Assembly: GCA_030549955.1 (NCBI GenBank) | Contig: JAUQQI010000018.1 | Location: 1 to 12,820 of the forward strand | Length of the DNA stretch: 12,820 bases | Reading direction: 5' to 3' | DNA from: Chloroflexota bacterium | Lineage (GTDB): Bacteria; Chloroflexota; Dehalococcoidia; JAUQQI01 | Shown: positions 6,480-12,820 of the stretch, piece by piece | Layout of the letters: every line of letters begins with the position of its first letter | Position numbering within the stretch: the stretch's first letter is position 1 | Notes under the pieces: model-generated | Seen by the model: the letters and a program-made list of their open reading frames with translations, nothing else | Databases searched by the model: none | Told to the model about the DNA's origin: nothing | Translations under genes and position numbers: made by a program

Positions 6480-6548
6480 GTCGACGATTTCGGAGGTGCC
6501 CTGCGCTTCTTCACGGAAGGGCTCGGCCTGAAAGTCCTTTACCATTGA
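6480..6548 (+). pseudogene. Remnant of a VOC/glyoxalase-fold gene
   Basis: Codons 6480-6545 read VDDFGGALRFFTEGLGLKVL then YH, followed by TGA. This closely matches the first strand-helix unit of VOC-superfamily proteins (V.D...AL.FYTEGLGL.V). A stop (TAG) sits directly before it and another directly after, and no further VOC sequence follows in any frame. It therefore looks like a fragment left after deletion. The short length limits certainty. Confidence 0.45.
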
Positions 6549-6616
6549 ACCGAACTAGCGATGCCGAAGAATTTGCTTAACCACCTGTGGATATTGCCTG
6601 GCGGCGCGGGGCAAAG

Positions 6617-6634
6617 GTCGGGCCTCCGCCCGAC
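6617..6634. terminator. GC hairpin, possible terminator of the FTR1-phn operon
   Basis: GTCGGGC (6617-6623) and GCCCGAC (6628-6634) form a perfect 7-bp stem with loop CTCC. It lies 180 bases after the permease stop and before the next gene. The following bases lack a proper T run (ACCCGGCCGTGTTTG), so intrinsic termination is only possible, not shown. Confidence 0.3.
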
Positions 6635-6727
6635 ACCCGGCCGTGTTTGCTTGTGTTGTCGGTGTAATTGAGTTAACATTTTCAGTGGAACTGGGCAAAA
6701 AGGGGTAGAATCGCGACTAAAGCTGTA

Positions 6728-7627
6728 ATGATTCGTCCGGTCCGACCGACGGACCTGGTCAGTCTTGCCGCCCTTCAGCGGCGGGGCTACCCGAATGAAG
6801 CCTATGGTCGGCGGGCCCTCGGGCGGGGACGGGATGACTGGACGGACCTTTTCAGGGTCCTGAATCCGCTGGTTTCGTTCGAGGTTCGCCGCCACACCCT
6901 TCTCTTCGACGACGGTGACCGCCTGGCCGGCCTTGTCTCCACCTTACCCTTCGGACGGGGCTACTGGGAAGTTGACCAGCTGATCTGGCCCCCTGACGGT
7001 CGGCCCCAGGACTGCACCGATTTACTGCGCCAGCTCGGGCTTGACGCCGCCCGGCATGGGGTCGAGCGCATCTACCTGCGCCTTGCCGTCAACAGTCCGG
7101 TCCTCGGGGCGGCCCGAGCTGCCGGGTTTGTCCCCTACCGGACGGAGACCCTTTTCCGCGGCCGACCCGTGAAGCTGCCGGCTGACAGCCCTGGACGGCC
7201 CCGCCGCCGGGGGGATGACCTTGCCCTCTTCCGGCTCTATTGCCGGGTCGTCCCCCTCACCGTCCGGCAGGCCGAGGCCATGACCCTGACGGAGTGGCGC
7301 CAGTGGTTTCGGGGCGGCCGCCAGCTGATTGTCGAGGAGGCGGGCGAGCCGGTGCTGTGGGCCCGGCTGGCGGCCGTTGATGACCAGTTTCAGCTCACCG
7401 TCGAAGCCGGCGACCTTTCGGCTCCGGCAATCACCCGGCATCTCGGGGCATTTCTGACCCGCCACGGTGGGAAGAAGGCAGTTCTCGGCCTGGTCGCCGA
7501 TTATCAGCCCCACGTTGCCGCCGCCCTCGAGCAACTCGGGCTCGAGCCGGCGGGGCGTTTCATCAGCTTGGTTCGCCATCAGACGGTGCGAGTTGAGTCC
7601 AAGAAACTTGTTCTGGTAAGGGCTTGA
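6728..7627 (+). CDS. GNAT-like protein, probably two fused acetyltransferase-type domains
   Basis: A 299-residue protein opening [20 protein letters not shown], a standard GNAT beginning. The first half has [11 protein letters not shown], a helix with [20 protein letters not shown], and then [16 protein letters not shown], the usual end of a GNAT fold. The second half (from about residue 160) repeats a weaker GNAT-like layout ending [21 protein letters not shown] clear acetyl-CoA P-loop (R/Q-x-x-G-x-G/A) is hard to find, so it may be catalytically degenerate. No ribosome binding site is evident before ATG 6728. Its stop lies at 7625-7627, 14 bases before the likely start of the ATPase gene, so they are probably co-transcribed. 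Function and substrate are unknown. Confidence 0.65.
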   Translation: MIRPVRPTDLVSLAALQRRGYPNEAYGRRALGRGRDDWTDLFRVLNPLVSFEVRRHTLLFDDGDRLAGLVSTLPFGRGYWEVDQLIWPPDGRPQDCTDLLRQLGLDAARHGVERIYLRLAVNSPVLGAARAAGFVPYRTETLFRGRPVKLPADSPGRPRRRGDDLALFRLYCRVVPLTVRQAEAMTLTEWRQWFRGGRQLIVEEAGEPVLWARLAAVDDQFQLTVEAGDLSAPAITRHLGAFLTRHGGKKAVLGLVADYQPHVAAALEQLGLEPAGRFISLVRHQTVRVESKKLVLVRA

Positions 7628-7641
7628 AGGAGGGTTTGAGG

Positions 7642-9084
7642 TTGCAGCAAGTAATTACTGATGACCTGGAGGCGTTGCTGGCAGTGGTCCCGCCGGATAT
7701 TGCCGAGCCACTGTATGCCCATCCCCGAAAATCCGACCTGCTTGAGGTCGTCATGGACCTTGGTCGTCGGCCGGAGGCCCGGTTCCCCGACGATGACATC
7801 ATCCTGAACGAGCGCGACGTGACCGAGGCTGACATCGAGTACGTTGTCTCCCGGATCGGGCAGTTCGGAGACGACAACCGGGCCGGGATTCCGAGGACCC
7901 TGCACCGGATCTCCGCGATTCGCAATCGCCAGGGCAAGATCGTCGGCCTGACCCTGCGGGTTGGCCGGGCGGTCTACGGCACGGTCCGGATCATTCAGGA
8001 CCTCATTGAGTCGGGCAAGAGCATCCTCCTGCTCGGGCGCCCCGGAGTTGGGAAGACCACCATGCTCCGGGAGGCGGCCCGCGTCCTGGCCGACGACCTC
8101 CGTAAGCGGGTGATTATCGTCGACACGTCGAACGAGATTGCGGGCGACGGCGACATCCCTCACCCGGCCATTGGCCGGGCCCGCCGAATGCAGGTAAAGA
8201 CCCCGGCCCTCCAGCACGCCGTCATGATCGAGGCCGTCGAAAACCACATGCCCGAAGTCATCGTCATCGACGAGATCGGCACCGAGCTGGAGGCCGAAGC
8301 GGCCCGGACCATTGCTGAGCGGGGCGTCCAGCTCATCGCGACCGCCCACGGCAACACCCTCGAGAACCTGATCATGAACCCGACCCTGGCCGACCTGGTT
8401 GGCGGCGTCCAGGCGGTAACCCTCAGCGACGAAGAGGCCCGACGCCGGGGCACCCAGAAGACAATCCTGGAGCGCAAGGCCCCGCCGACCTTCGATGTGG
8501 TCGTGGAGATCCAGAGCTGGACCGAGGTCGCGGTCCACCCGGACGTGGCCGAGGCTGTCGACCTGATACTGCGGGGCATCGAGCCGCCCCACCTGCGCCG
8601 TCAGCTCATGCCCGACGGCACGATTCGGGGCTTCGAACTTCAGCGGCCGGTGGCCCACCCCGCGCCTACCCCGGCCCCCGAAGTCCCCGAAAAGCCCCTC
8701 CGGGTCCTGGCCTACGGGGTGAGCCGGGACCGGCTCGCCCAGGTCGCCCGGGGCCTCCAGCTCCCGGTGGTCATGGTTGACTCCCTGGCCGAGGCCGACG
8801 CCGTAATGACCCTTAAAAACTTCTACCGGAAGAAGCCCCAGCTTCTCCGGGAGGCCGAGGCCCAGGGCATTCCCGTCTATGTCCTGCGGAGCAACACGAT
8901 TATCCAGATGGAACAGGCCCTTACGGCCATCTTCGGCCTGCCCGAGCAGACAGCTGGCGGCCAACCTGTCCGGCCGGGCCGGTCTGAAGAGGTGGCCGTT
9001 GGCCACCAGCCGCGCTTTGGGTCGACCATTAAAGTTACGGATGCTTTGCGGAGGCTCCGGGCCTACCGCGACCGCGCCGGCTAG
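7642..9084 (+). CDS. SpoIIIAA/Ycf45-like AAA ATPase (R3H-protein family)
   Basis: A cytoplasmic ATPase of about 480 residues. An N-terminal region (about 1-95, containing [16 protein letters not shown]) leads to [22 protein letters not shown]. Then come Walker [10 protein letters not shown] (about 131-139), [24 protein letters not shown], Walker B VIVIDEIG (207-214) and the sensor-like region [11 protein letters not shown]. This matches the SpoIIIAA-like P-loop proteins found in cyanobacteria, plastids and Chloroflexota, which usually end in a single-strand-nucleic-acid-binding R3H domain. A second domain follows ([18 protein letters not shown] to [20 protein letters not shown]), but the last 60 residues show no clear R3H motif. 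The start TTG 7642 has AAGGAGGG (7627-7634) 7 bases upstream; TTG 7624 would have none. Its exact role is unknown. Confidence 0.8.
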   Translation: MQQVITDDLEALLAVVPPDIAEPLYAHPRKSDLLEVVMDLGRRPEARFPDDDIILNERDVTEADIEYVVSRIGQFGDDNRAGIPRTLHRISAIRNRQGKIVGLTLRVGRAVYGTVRIIQDLIESGKSILLLGRPGVGKTTMLREAARVLADDLRKRVIIVDTSNEIAGDGDIPHPAIGRARRMQVKTPALQHAVMIEAVENHMPEVIVIDEIGTELEAEAARTIAERGVQLIATAHGNTLENLIMNPTLADLVGGVQAVTLSDEEARRRGTQKTILERKAPPTFDVVVEIQSWTEVAVHPDVAEAVDLILRGIEPPHLRRQLMPDGTIRGFELQRPVAHPAPTPAPEVPEKPLRVLAYGVSRDRLAQVARGLQLPVVMVDSLAEADAVMTLKNFYRKKPQLLREAEAQGIPVYVLRSNTIIQMEQALTAIFGLPEQTAGGQPVRPGRSEEVAVGHQPRFGSTIKVTDALRRLRAYRDRAG

Positions 9085-9758
9085 TGGGGCTCTTTATCGC
9101 TTTCGAGGGGCCCGAAGGCTCGGGAAAAACGACCCAGCTTCGGCGCCTTTACCGCCGGCTCCGACGGGCCGGCGTCCCCGTCGTCCGCACCCGGGAGCCG
9201 GGCGGCACCCGCCTTGGCGAGCGGCTCCGGGCTTTGCTTAAAAGGGCCGACCAAAATCCGGCACCCGAGGCCGAGCTTTTTCTTTTCCTGGCGGCCCGGG
9301 CCCAGCTGGTAAGTACGGTCATCCGACCGGCCCTGGCCGCCGGCCAGGTTGTCCTCTGCGACCGCTATTCCCCGTCAACCCTTGCTTATCAGGCCTACGG
9401 CCGGGGACTGCCCCTGGACCAGGTGGCGGACGCCGACCGGCTGGCAACCGGCGGCCTCTGGCCGGACCTGGTGGTGCTGCTGGATCTGCCGGCCGAGGCC
9501 GGTCTGGCCCGCCGGGGCCGGGCCGGGGCCGACCGGTTCGAGGCCGAGGAGCTGGAGTTTCACCGGCGGGTCCGGGCCGGGTATCTGGAGCTGGCCCGGT
9601 CGGACCCCGAACGGTGGCTTGTCCTGGACGCCCAGGTGCCCCCGGGCGTTCTGGCCCGACAGGTCTGGGCCCACGTGAGGGACCTGCTGGTCAGACGGGG
9701 CTTATTTCCCGCCAAACCGGTTAACCTGGGTCGGCTGCTTCACCGCGGCAACCACTGA
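9084..9758 (+). CDS. tmk: Thymidylate kinase (dTMP kinase)
   Basis: Phosphorylates dTMP to dTDP in dTTP synthesis. The 224-residue protein has the P-loop FEGPEGSGKTTQ (residues 7-18), the TREPGGT motif (36-42), the dTMP-site DRYSPSTLAYQ (from residue 93), DLVVLLDLPAEAGLARRG, and the lid segment RRGRAGADRFE. Length is normal for the family (about 205-225). The GTG start at 9084 shares its G with the TAG stop of the ATPase gene, so translation is coupled and no separate ribosome binding site is needed. The last 19 bases overlap the convergent vapC-like gene. All key residues are present. Confidence 0.95.
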   Translation: MGLFIAFEGPEGSGKTTQLRRLYRRLRRAGVPVVRTREPGGTRLGERLRALLKRADQNPAPEAELFLFLAARAQLVSTVIRPALAAGQVVLCDRYSPSTLAYQAYGRGLPLDQVADADRLATGGLWPDLVVLLDLPAEAGLARRGRAGADRFEAEELEFHRRVRAGYLELARSDPERWLVLDAQVPPGVLARQVWAHVRDLLVRRGLFPAKPVNLGRLLHRGNH

Positions 9759-10165
9759 ACCGTCAGCACCCCGTCGGCTGCCAGCGCTGCGAAGTCCGGG
9801 TCGCCGCTGACAAGGGGCAAACGCACCCCCTGAGCTAACTGAGGGGCAAAAGCGTCGGCATATGCAATCGGATAGCTGGCTTTAAGGGCGGCGGCCAGCG
9901 CCCGGTGGGTGGAGACCGTAGCAAGCCGCACTGGTAAAATGCCCCGTTTGAGGTCATCCCAGATGCCCCGGGCCTCCTTGTGCCTTCCGAGACGGGACAG
10001 GCGGTAATAGACCTCACCTGCGTTGATTAATGAGATATGCAGCGTTGCTTCCCCGGCCTCGGCTTCAGTAAGCCATTGGCGGACCTGTTCGGCCCCTGAT
10101 TCGCCGGCCAGCCACGCCAGCAAGGCGTAGGCGTCAAGGACGGCGCCCTTCACGGTCCAGCTCAC
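9740..10165 (-). CDS. vapC: VapC-like PIN-domain ribonuclease toxin
   Basis: A 141-residue PIN-domain protein, the usual size of VapC toxins, which cleave tRNA or other RNA using a metal-bound acidic cluster. The acidic residues are in place: D11 (AVLDAYALLAWL), E51 (INAGEVYYRL), D104 (IAYADAFA) and D122 (SGDPDFAAL). The GTG start at 10165 lies inside the antitoxin gene (32-base overlap). GTG at 10153 is an alternative that would still keep D11 and shorten the overlap to 20 bases. Its 3' end overlaps the convergent tmk end by 19 bases. The RNA target cannot be predicted. Confidence 0.88.
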   Translation of the reverse strand: MSWTVKGAVLDAYALLAWLAGESGAEQVRQWLTEAEAGEATLHISLINAGEVYYRLSRLGRHKEARGIWDDLKRGILPVRLATVSTHRALAAALKASYPIAYADAFAPQLAQGVRLPLVSGDPDFAALAADGVLTVQWLPR

Positions 10166-10382
10166 GCCGGTGCTCTTCGAGGTGGTCTTTCAGGACGTTG
10201 GTACCAGCCAGTATCCCTTCCCAGTGCCGCCAGCCCTGAACAGCCGGGCGCGTCGGCACCAGCAGGACGCCCTCCCCGGCCATTTCGACCCGACAGATGG
10301 TGCCCTCATGAATCCCAAGCTGCTCCCGAACCCACTTCGGAATCACAACCTGGCCCTTCACCGAGACCCGAACTGTATTCAC
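10134..10382 (-). CDS. vapB: AbrB/MazE-type antitoxin partner of the PIN toxin
   Basis: An 82-residue protein with an N-terminal SpoVT/AbrB swapped-hairpin DNA-binding domain: TVRVSVKGQVVIPKWVREQL then GIHEGTICRVEMAGEGVLLVP. The C-terminal tail (GWRHWEGILAGTNVLKDHLEEHRRELDREGRRP) is the kind that wraps around and blocks a VapC toxin. The GTG start at 10382 has GGGGGAT 4-5 bases upstream. The pair normally autoregulates; no clear operator or promoter was found in the 68 bases upstream. Confidence 0.85.
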   Translation of the reverse strand: MNTVRVSVKGQVVIPKWVREQLGIHEGTICRVEMAGEGVLLVPTRPAVQGWRHWEGILAGTNVLKDHLEEHRRELDREGRRP

Positions 10383-10450
10383 CGGGATCCCCCAGGCTAT
10401 TGGTCTTACTAAGAGATGCAGACTGTCAGCTGCAATGGGAATGCCTGCCC

Positions 10451-12820
10451 CTACCGGAAGCTGTGGGCGGCCGGAACTCCGGCCAGGGCGGCAAGACCTG
10501 GGGGCTCGACGAGCCTGAGGGCCACCGGGTCGAGCAACCGGCGGCCCTTGGCCGGGCCGTCAGCCGGCACCGGAATCCGAACCGGCACCCGCACCCGGCC
10601 CACATCCTCGGCCAGCAGACTCAGGCTCCCCCGGCTCCGGTCAACCCGGCCGGTCACCAGTAGCAGGGGCGCCGTCCGGATATTATCCCGGCGGCGCTCA
10701 TAAAGGCCCGGCGGGATAACCACGTCAGCCTCGCCGAACTCGTCGTGGAGGGTTATAAAACAGAGCCCCCGGGCATTCTCAGGCCGCTGGCGGGCCACCA
10801 CCAGCCCGGCCACCACCACCCGGGTTCCGTCGGGCCGACCGGGCAGGGCCCCCAGCGGCGCGACCCCTTCGCCCAGGGCTGGCCGGAGCAGGCTTACCGG
10901 ATGATAAGCCACCGACAGGCCCATCACCCGGTAATCTGCCAGCATCCGGTCCCAGGTCGAAACCTCCGGGAGCCGGGGCACGGGGCCGGGGTCCAGGGGC
11001 AGGGCCGGCTGCCAGCCCTGCCCGGCCACCCGCCCTCCCAGCACCAGTCCTAACTGCCAGAGAAGCTCCCGCCGGCCGAGGCCGAAGCCGTCGCAGGCCC
11101 CGACCAGGATTAGATTCTCCAGGGCCCGCCGGAGCAGACCGGTCCGGCGAACCAGGTCCCCCAGCCACCGGAACGGTCCGTTCCGGCGGGCATCTTCGAT
11201 GGCCCGGGCTCCGGCCTCCCCAATGCCTTTAACGAAGGCCAGACCCAGCCGCACCGCCCCGCCCTCGACGGTGCACCTGGCCCGGCTCAGGTTCACGTCC
11301 GGTGGCAGGACGACCACCCCGTGGCGCTGGGCGTCTTTTATAAGCACATCCGGGGCGTAGAAGCCCAGCGGATAGTTGTTGAGCAGGGCACAGAGAAACT
11401 CGGCCGGATAATAAAGCTTCAGCCAGGCCGTCTGATAGGCAAGCTGGGCGAAGGCGACGGCGTGGGATTGCGGATAGCCGTAGGCCGAAAAGCCCCGGAT
11501 TTTATCAAAGACCCGGCGGGCTGTCGCCTCGGGAATCCCCTGGGCCACGGCACCCCGGCGAAACTCCTCCCAGAAGGCGGCGATGGCCTGCTCCGACCGG
11601 CGCCGGGAAAGGGCCCGCCGCAGTGCATCGGCCTGGGCCGGCGAAAAGCCGCCGATAGCCATGGCCGCCTGAATCGCCTGGTCCTGGTAGACCATCACCC
11701 CGTAGGTGTGGGCCAGATAGGGTTCGAGCTTCGGGTGGTCGTAGGTTACGGGCTCAAGGCCATGCTTGCGGCGGGCGTAAATCCGGCCACCCCCGCCATT
11801 TCCCGGCCCCGGCCGAACCAGGGCGTCCTGGTCGGCCAGCTCTTTTAAGTTTCGGGGCCGGGTCTGAACCAGAAGCTGACGCTGGGCCCGGCTCCCCATC
11901 TGGAACGTCCCGATGGTGTCGGCCCGGCCCAGCATATCGTAAACGGCCGGGTCGTCGAACGGGATCCGGCTCAGGTCGATAAGGGGTCCGCCGTTTTCGG
12001 CAATAAGGTCGACCGCCTCCTCAACGGCTGAAAGCATTCCCAGAGACAGAAAATCAATTTTTGCAAACCCCGCGTCCTCGCACGAGTCCTTATCCCACTG
12101 GCAGATAAACCGGCCGGGAATGGCCGCCGGCACGATGGGAACCATCTCGATGAGGGGCGTCGACGAGATGACCATCCCGCCAATGTGCTGGTCGAGCCGG
12201 CGGGGAAAGCCTGCCAGGGCCTCGACCAGTTCGGCAAACCGGGCCCAGATGGGCTCCCCGAGCCGGTGGCGGTATTCGGGCCGGCGGGCAAGTTCGGTCC
12301 GGATGGCCCGGGCCGCTCCATCCTCGCTCAGCCGGGCCAGCTGGTCGACCTCCCCAGCGGGGAGGCCGAGAGCCTTGCCCACCGCCCGGATCGCCCCCCG
12401 TAGCCTGAACGTCGTGACCGCCGCGACCAGGGCGGCGTGGTCGGGCCCGTAGCGCTCGTAGACGCGCCGGATAACCCGCTCCCGAATCTCCCGGCGCGTA
12501 ACACTCTCGATGTCGGGTAGCGACTGCATCCCCTCATTGAGAAAGCGGCCCAGAAACAGGTTCGTGGCCACCGGGTCGACCCGGGAGAGGCCGATAAGAT
12601 AGCAGACCAGGGACGAGACCGAGCTTCCCCGACCCAGGACCGGCGTCAGGCTCAAACTGGCCCGGGGACCCCGCACCTCCGCCGCGACTTCCCGGATGAG
12701 CCCGACGATATCCCGGTAGACCAGGAAGAAACCGGCCAGGTTGTGCCGGGCAATGAGCCGCAGCTCCTCCTCAAGCCGCTCCCGGGCCCGCCGGTACAGG
12801 CCCGGGTCAGTGAACCGGTT
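10451..12820 (-). CDS. dnaE2: DnaE2-like C-family DNA polymerase, C-terminal 789 residues, with altered catalytic motif
   Basis: The frame is open from the window edge (12820) to TAG at 10453-10451; the N-terminal PHP domain and the real start lie outside. Family marks in order: GRGSSVSSLVCYLIGLSRVD, the palm; QWDKDSCEDAGFAKIDFLSL (the third catalytic Asp, codon 12055-12053); GVMVYQDQAIQAAMAIGGFS; YGYPQSHAVAFAQLAYQTAW; GFYAPDVLIKDAQRHGVVVL with PPDVN; helix-hairpin-helix GLAFVKGIGEAGARAIE; and a C-terminal OB domain (VVVAGLVVARQRP to LLLVTGRVDRSRG). These point to the error-prone DnaE2/ImuC branch used in translesion synthesis. The PDxDxD motif, usually PDIDLDF, is PDIESVT here (12517-12497), so the second and third acidic positions are E and V. 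DNA polymerase activity is therefore doubtful. Confidence 0.88.
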   Translation of the reverse strand, partial: NRFTDPGLYRRARERLEEELRLIARHNLAGFFLVYRDIVGLIREVAAEVRGPRASLSLTPVLGRGSSVSSLVCYLIGLSRVDPVATNLFLGRFLNEGMQSLPDIESVTRREIRERVIRRVYERYGPDHAALVAAVTTFRLRGAIRAVGKALGLPAGEVDQLARLSEDGAARAIRTELARRPEYRHRLGEPIWARFAELVEALAGFPRRLDQHIGGMVISSTPLIEMVPIVPAAIPGRFICQWDKDSCEDAGFAKIDFLSLGMLSAVEEAVDLIAENGGPLIDLSRIPFDDPAVYDMLGRADTIGTFQMGSRAQRQLLVQTRPRNLKELADQDALVRPGPGNGGGGRIYARRKHGLEPVTYDHPKLEPYLAHTYGVMVYQDQAIQAAMAIGGFSPAQADALRRALSRRRSEQAIAAFWEEFRRGAVAQGIPEATARRVFDKIRGFSAYGYPQSHAVAFAQLAYQTAWLKLYYPAEFLCALLNNYPLGFYAPDVLIKDAQRHGVVVLPPDVNLSRARCTVEGGAVRLGLAFVKGIGEAGARAIEDARRNGPFRWLGDLVRRTGLLRRALENLILVGACDGFGLGRRELLWQLGLVLGGRVAGQGWQPALPLDPGPVPRLPEVSTWDRMLADYRVMGLSVAYHPVSLLRPALGEGVAPLGALPGRPDGTRVVVAGLVVARQRPENARGLCFITLHDEFGEADVVIPPGLYERRRDNIRTAPLLLVTGRVDRSRGSLSLLAEDVGRVRVPVRIPVPADGPAKGRRLLDPVALRLVEPPGLAALAGVPAAHSFR

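Larger units (their letters stand above)
6438..6727. other. Intergenic spacer with gene debris and a hairpin
   Basis: No intact gene is visible. The left half holds a decayed VOC-like fragment (6480-6548) and the middle a 7-bp perfect hairpin (6617-6634). Upstream of the next gene there is a possible -10 (TAGAAT, 6706-6711) without a convincing -35. A 36-codon frame from ATG 6561 has no ribosome binding site or recognisable content. Confidence 0.5.

Noticed and set aside
6561..6671. A 36-codon frame starting at ATG 6561 and ending with several cysteines (CLCCRC)
   Set aside because: No ribosome binding site, it spans the GC hairpin at 6617-6634, and the composition fits chance reading of a GC-rich spacer.
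7579..9006. Long minus-strand open frame of 475 codons opposite the AAA ATPase
   Set aside because: It mirrors a gene with intact Walker motifs; long antisense frames are expected at this GC content and codon bias.
10383..10450. Possible promoter for the vapBC pair on the minus strand (TTGCAG-like -35)
   Set aside because: The matching -10 is poor (TTAGTA) and no operator-like repeat was seen, so it was not listed as a feature.
1..12820. CRISPR array, tRNA, rRNA or prophage signals
   Set aside because: No regularly spaced direct repeats, tRNA-like cloverleaf, rRNA-like segment or phage structural genes were recognised on either strand.

Overview
This is a GC-rich bacterial chromosomal window, probably from a thermophilic or anaerobic soil or subsurface lineage. 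The start codons (many GTG and TTG), a HEPN/MNT pair, an F420-type luciferase-like oxidoreductase and the gene order acetyltransferase - SpoIIIAA/R3H-type ATPase - thymidylate kinase suggest Chloroflexota or a deep-branching Gram-positive group. That placement is an inference from gene content, not proven.

Left part (1-2252, all minus strand): the end of an IS607-family element (first 31 codons of its serine recombinase) lies inside an MNT nucleotidyltransferase gene and reads in frame with it. The partner HEPN gene carries two frameshifts, so this HEPN/MNT locus is a wreck. Next comes a TTG-started DtxR-family metalloregulator whose stop overlaps the GTG start of an F420/FMN luciferase-like oxidoreductase.

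Centre-left (2253-6437): a 157-bp divergent intergenic region holds a near-perfect sigma-A promoter, a perfect 20-bp palindrome resembling a DtxR iron box, and a leader with competing hairpins, one of them terminator-like. It drives an FTR1 iron permease followed by a tightly packed PhnD-PhnC-PhnE-type ABC transporter (lipoprotein, ATPase, permease). I read this as one iron-responsive operon, which makes the substrate of the Phn-like transporter an open and interesting question.

Centre-right (6438-9758, plus strand): a 290-bp spacer with a decayed VOC/glyoxalase fragment and a GC hairpin, then a tight cluster of a two-domain GNAT-like protein, a SpoIIIAA/Ycf45-like AAA ATPase and dTMP kinase, linked by overlapping stop and start codons.

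Right part (9740-12820, minus strand): a VapBC-type toxin-antitoxin pair whose toxin gene overlaps the 3' end of tmk, and the C-terminal 789 residues of a DnaE2-like C-family DNA polymerase that runs off the window. In this polymerase the PDxDxD motif reads PDIESV, so at least one catalytic aspartate is missing. It may be an inactive or repurposed polymerase, and it is the most unusual protein in the window.
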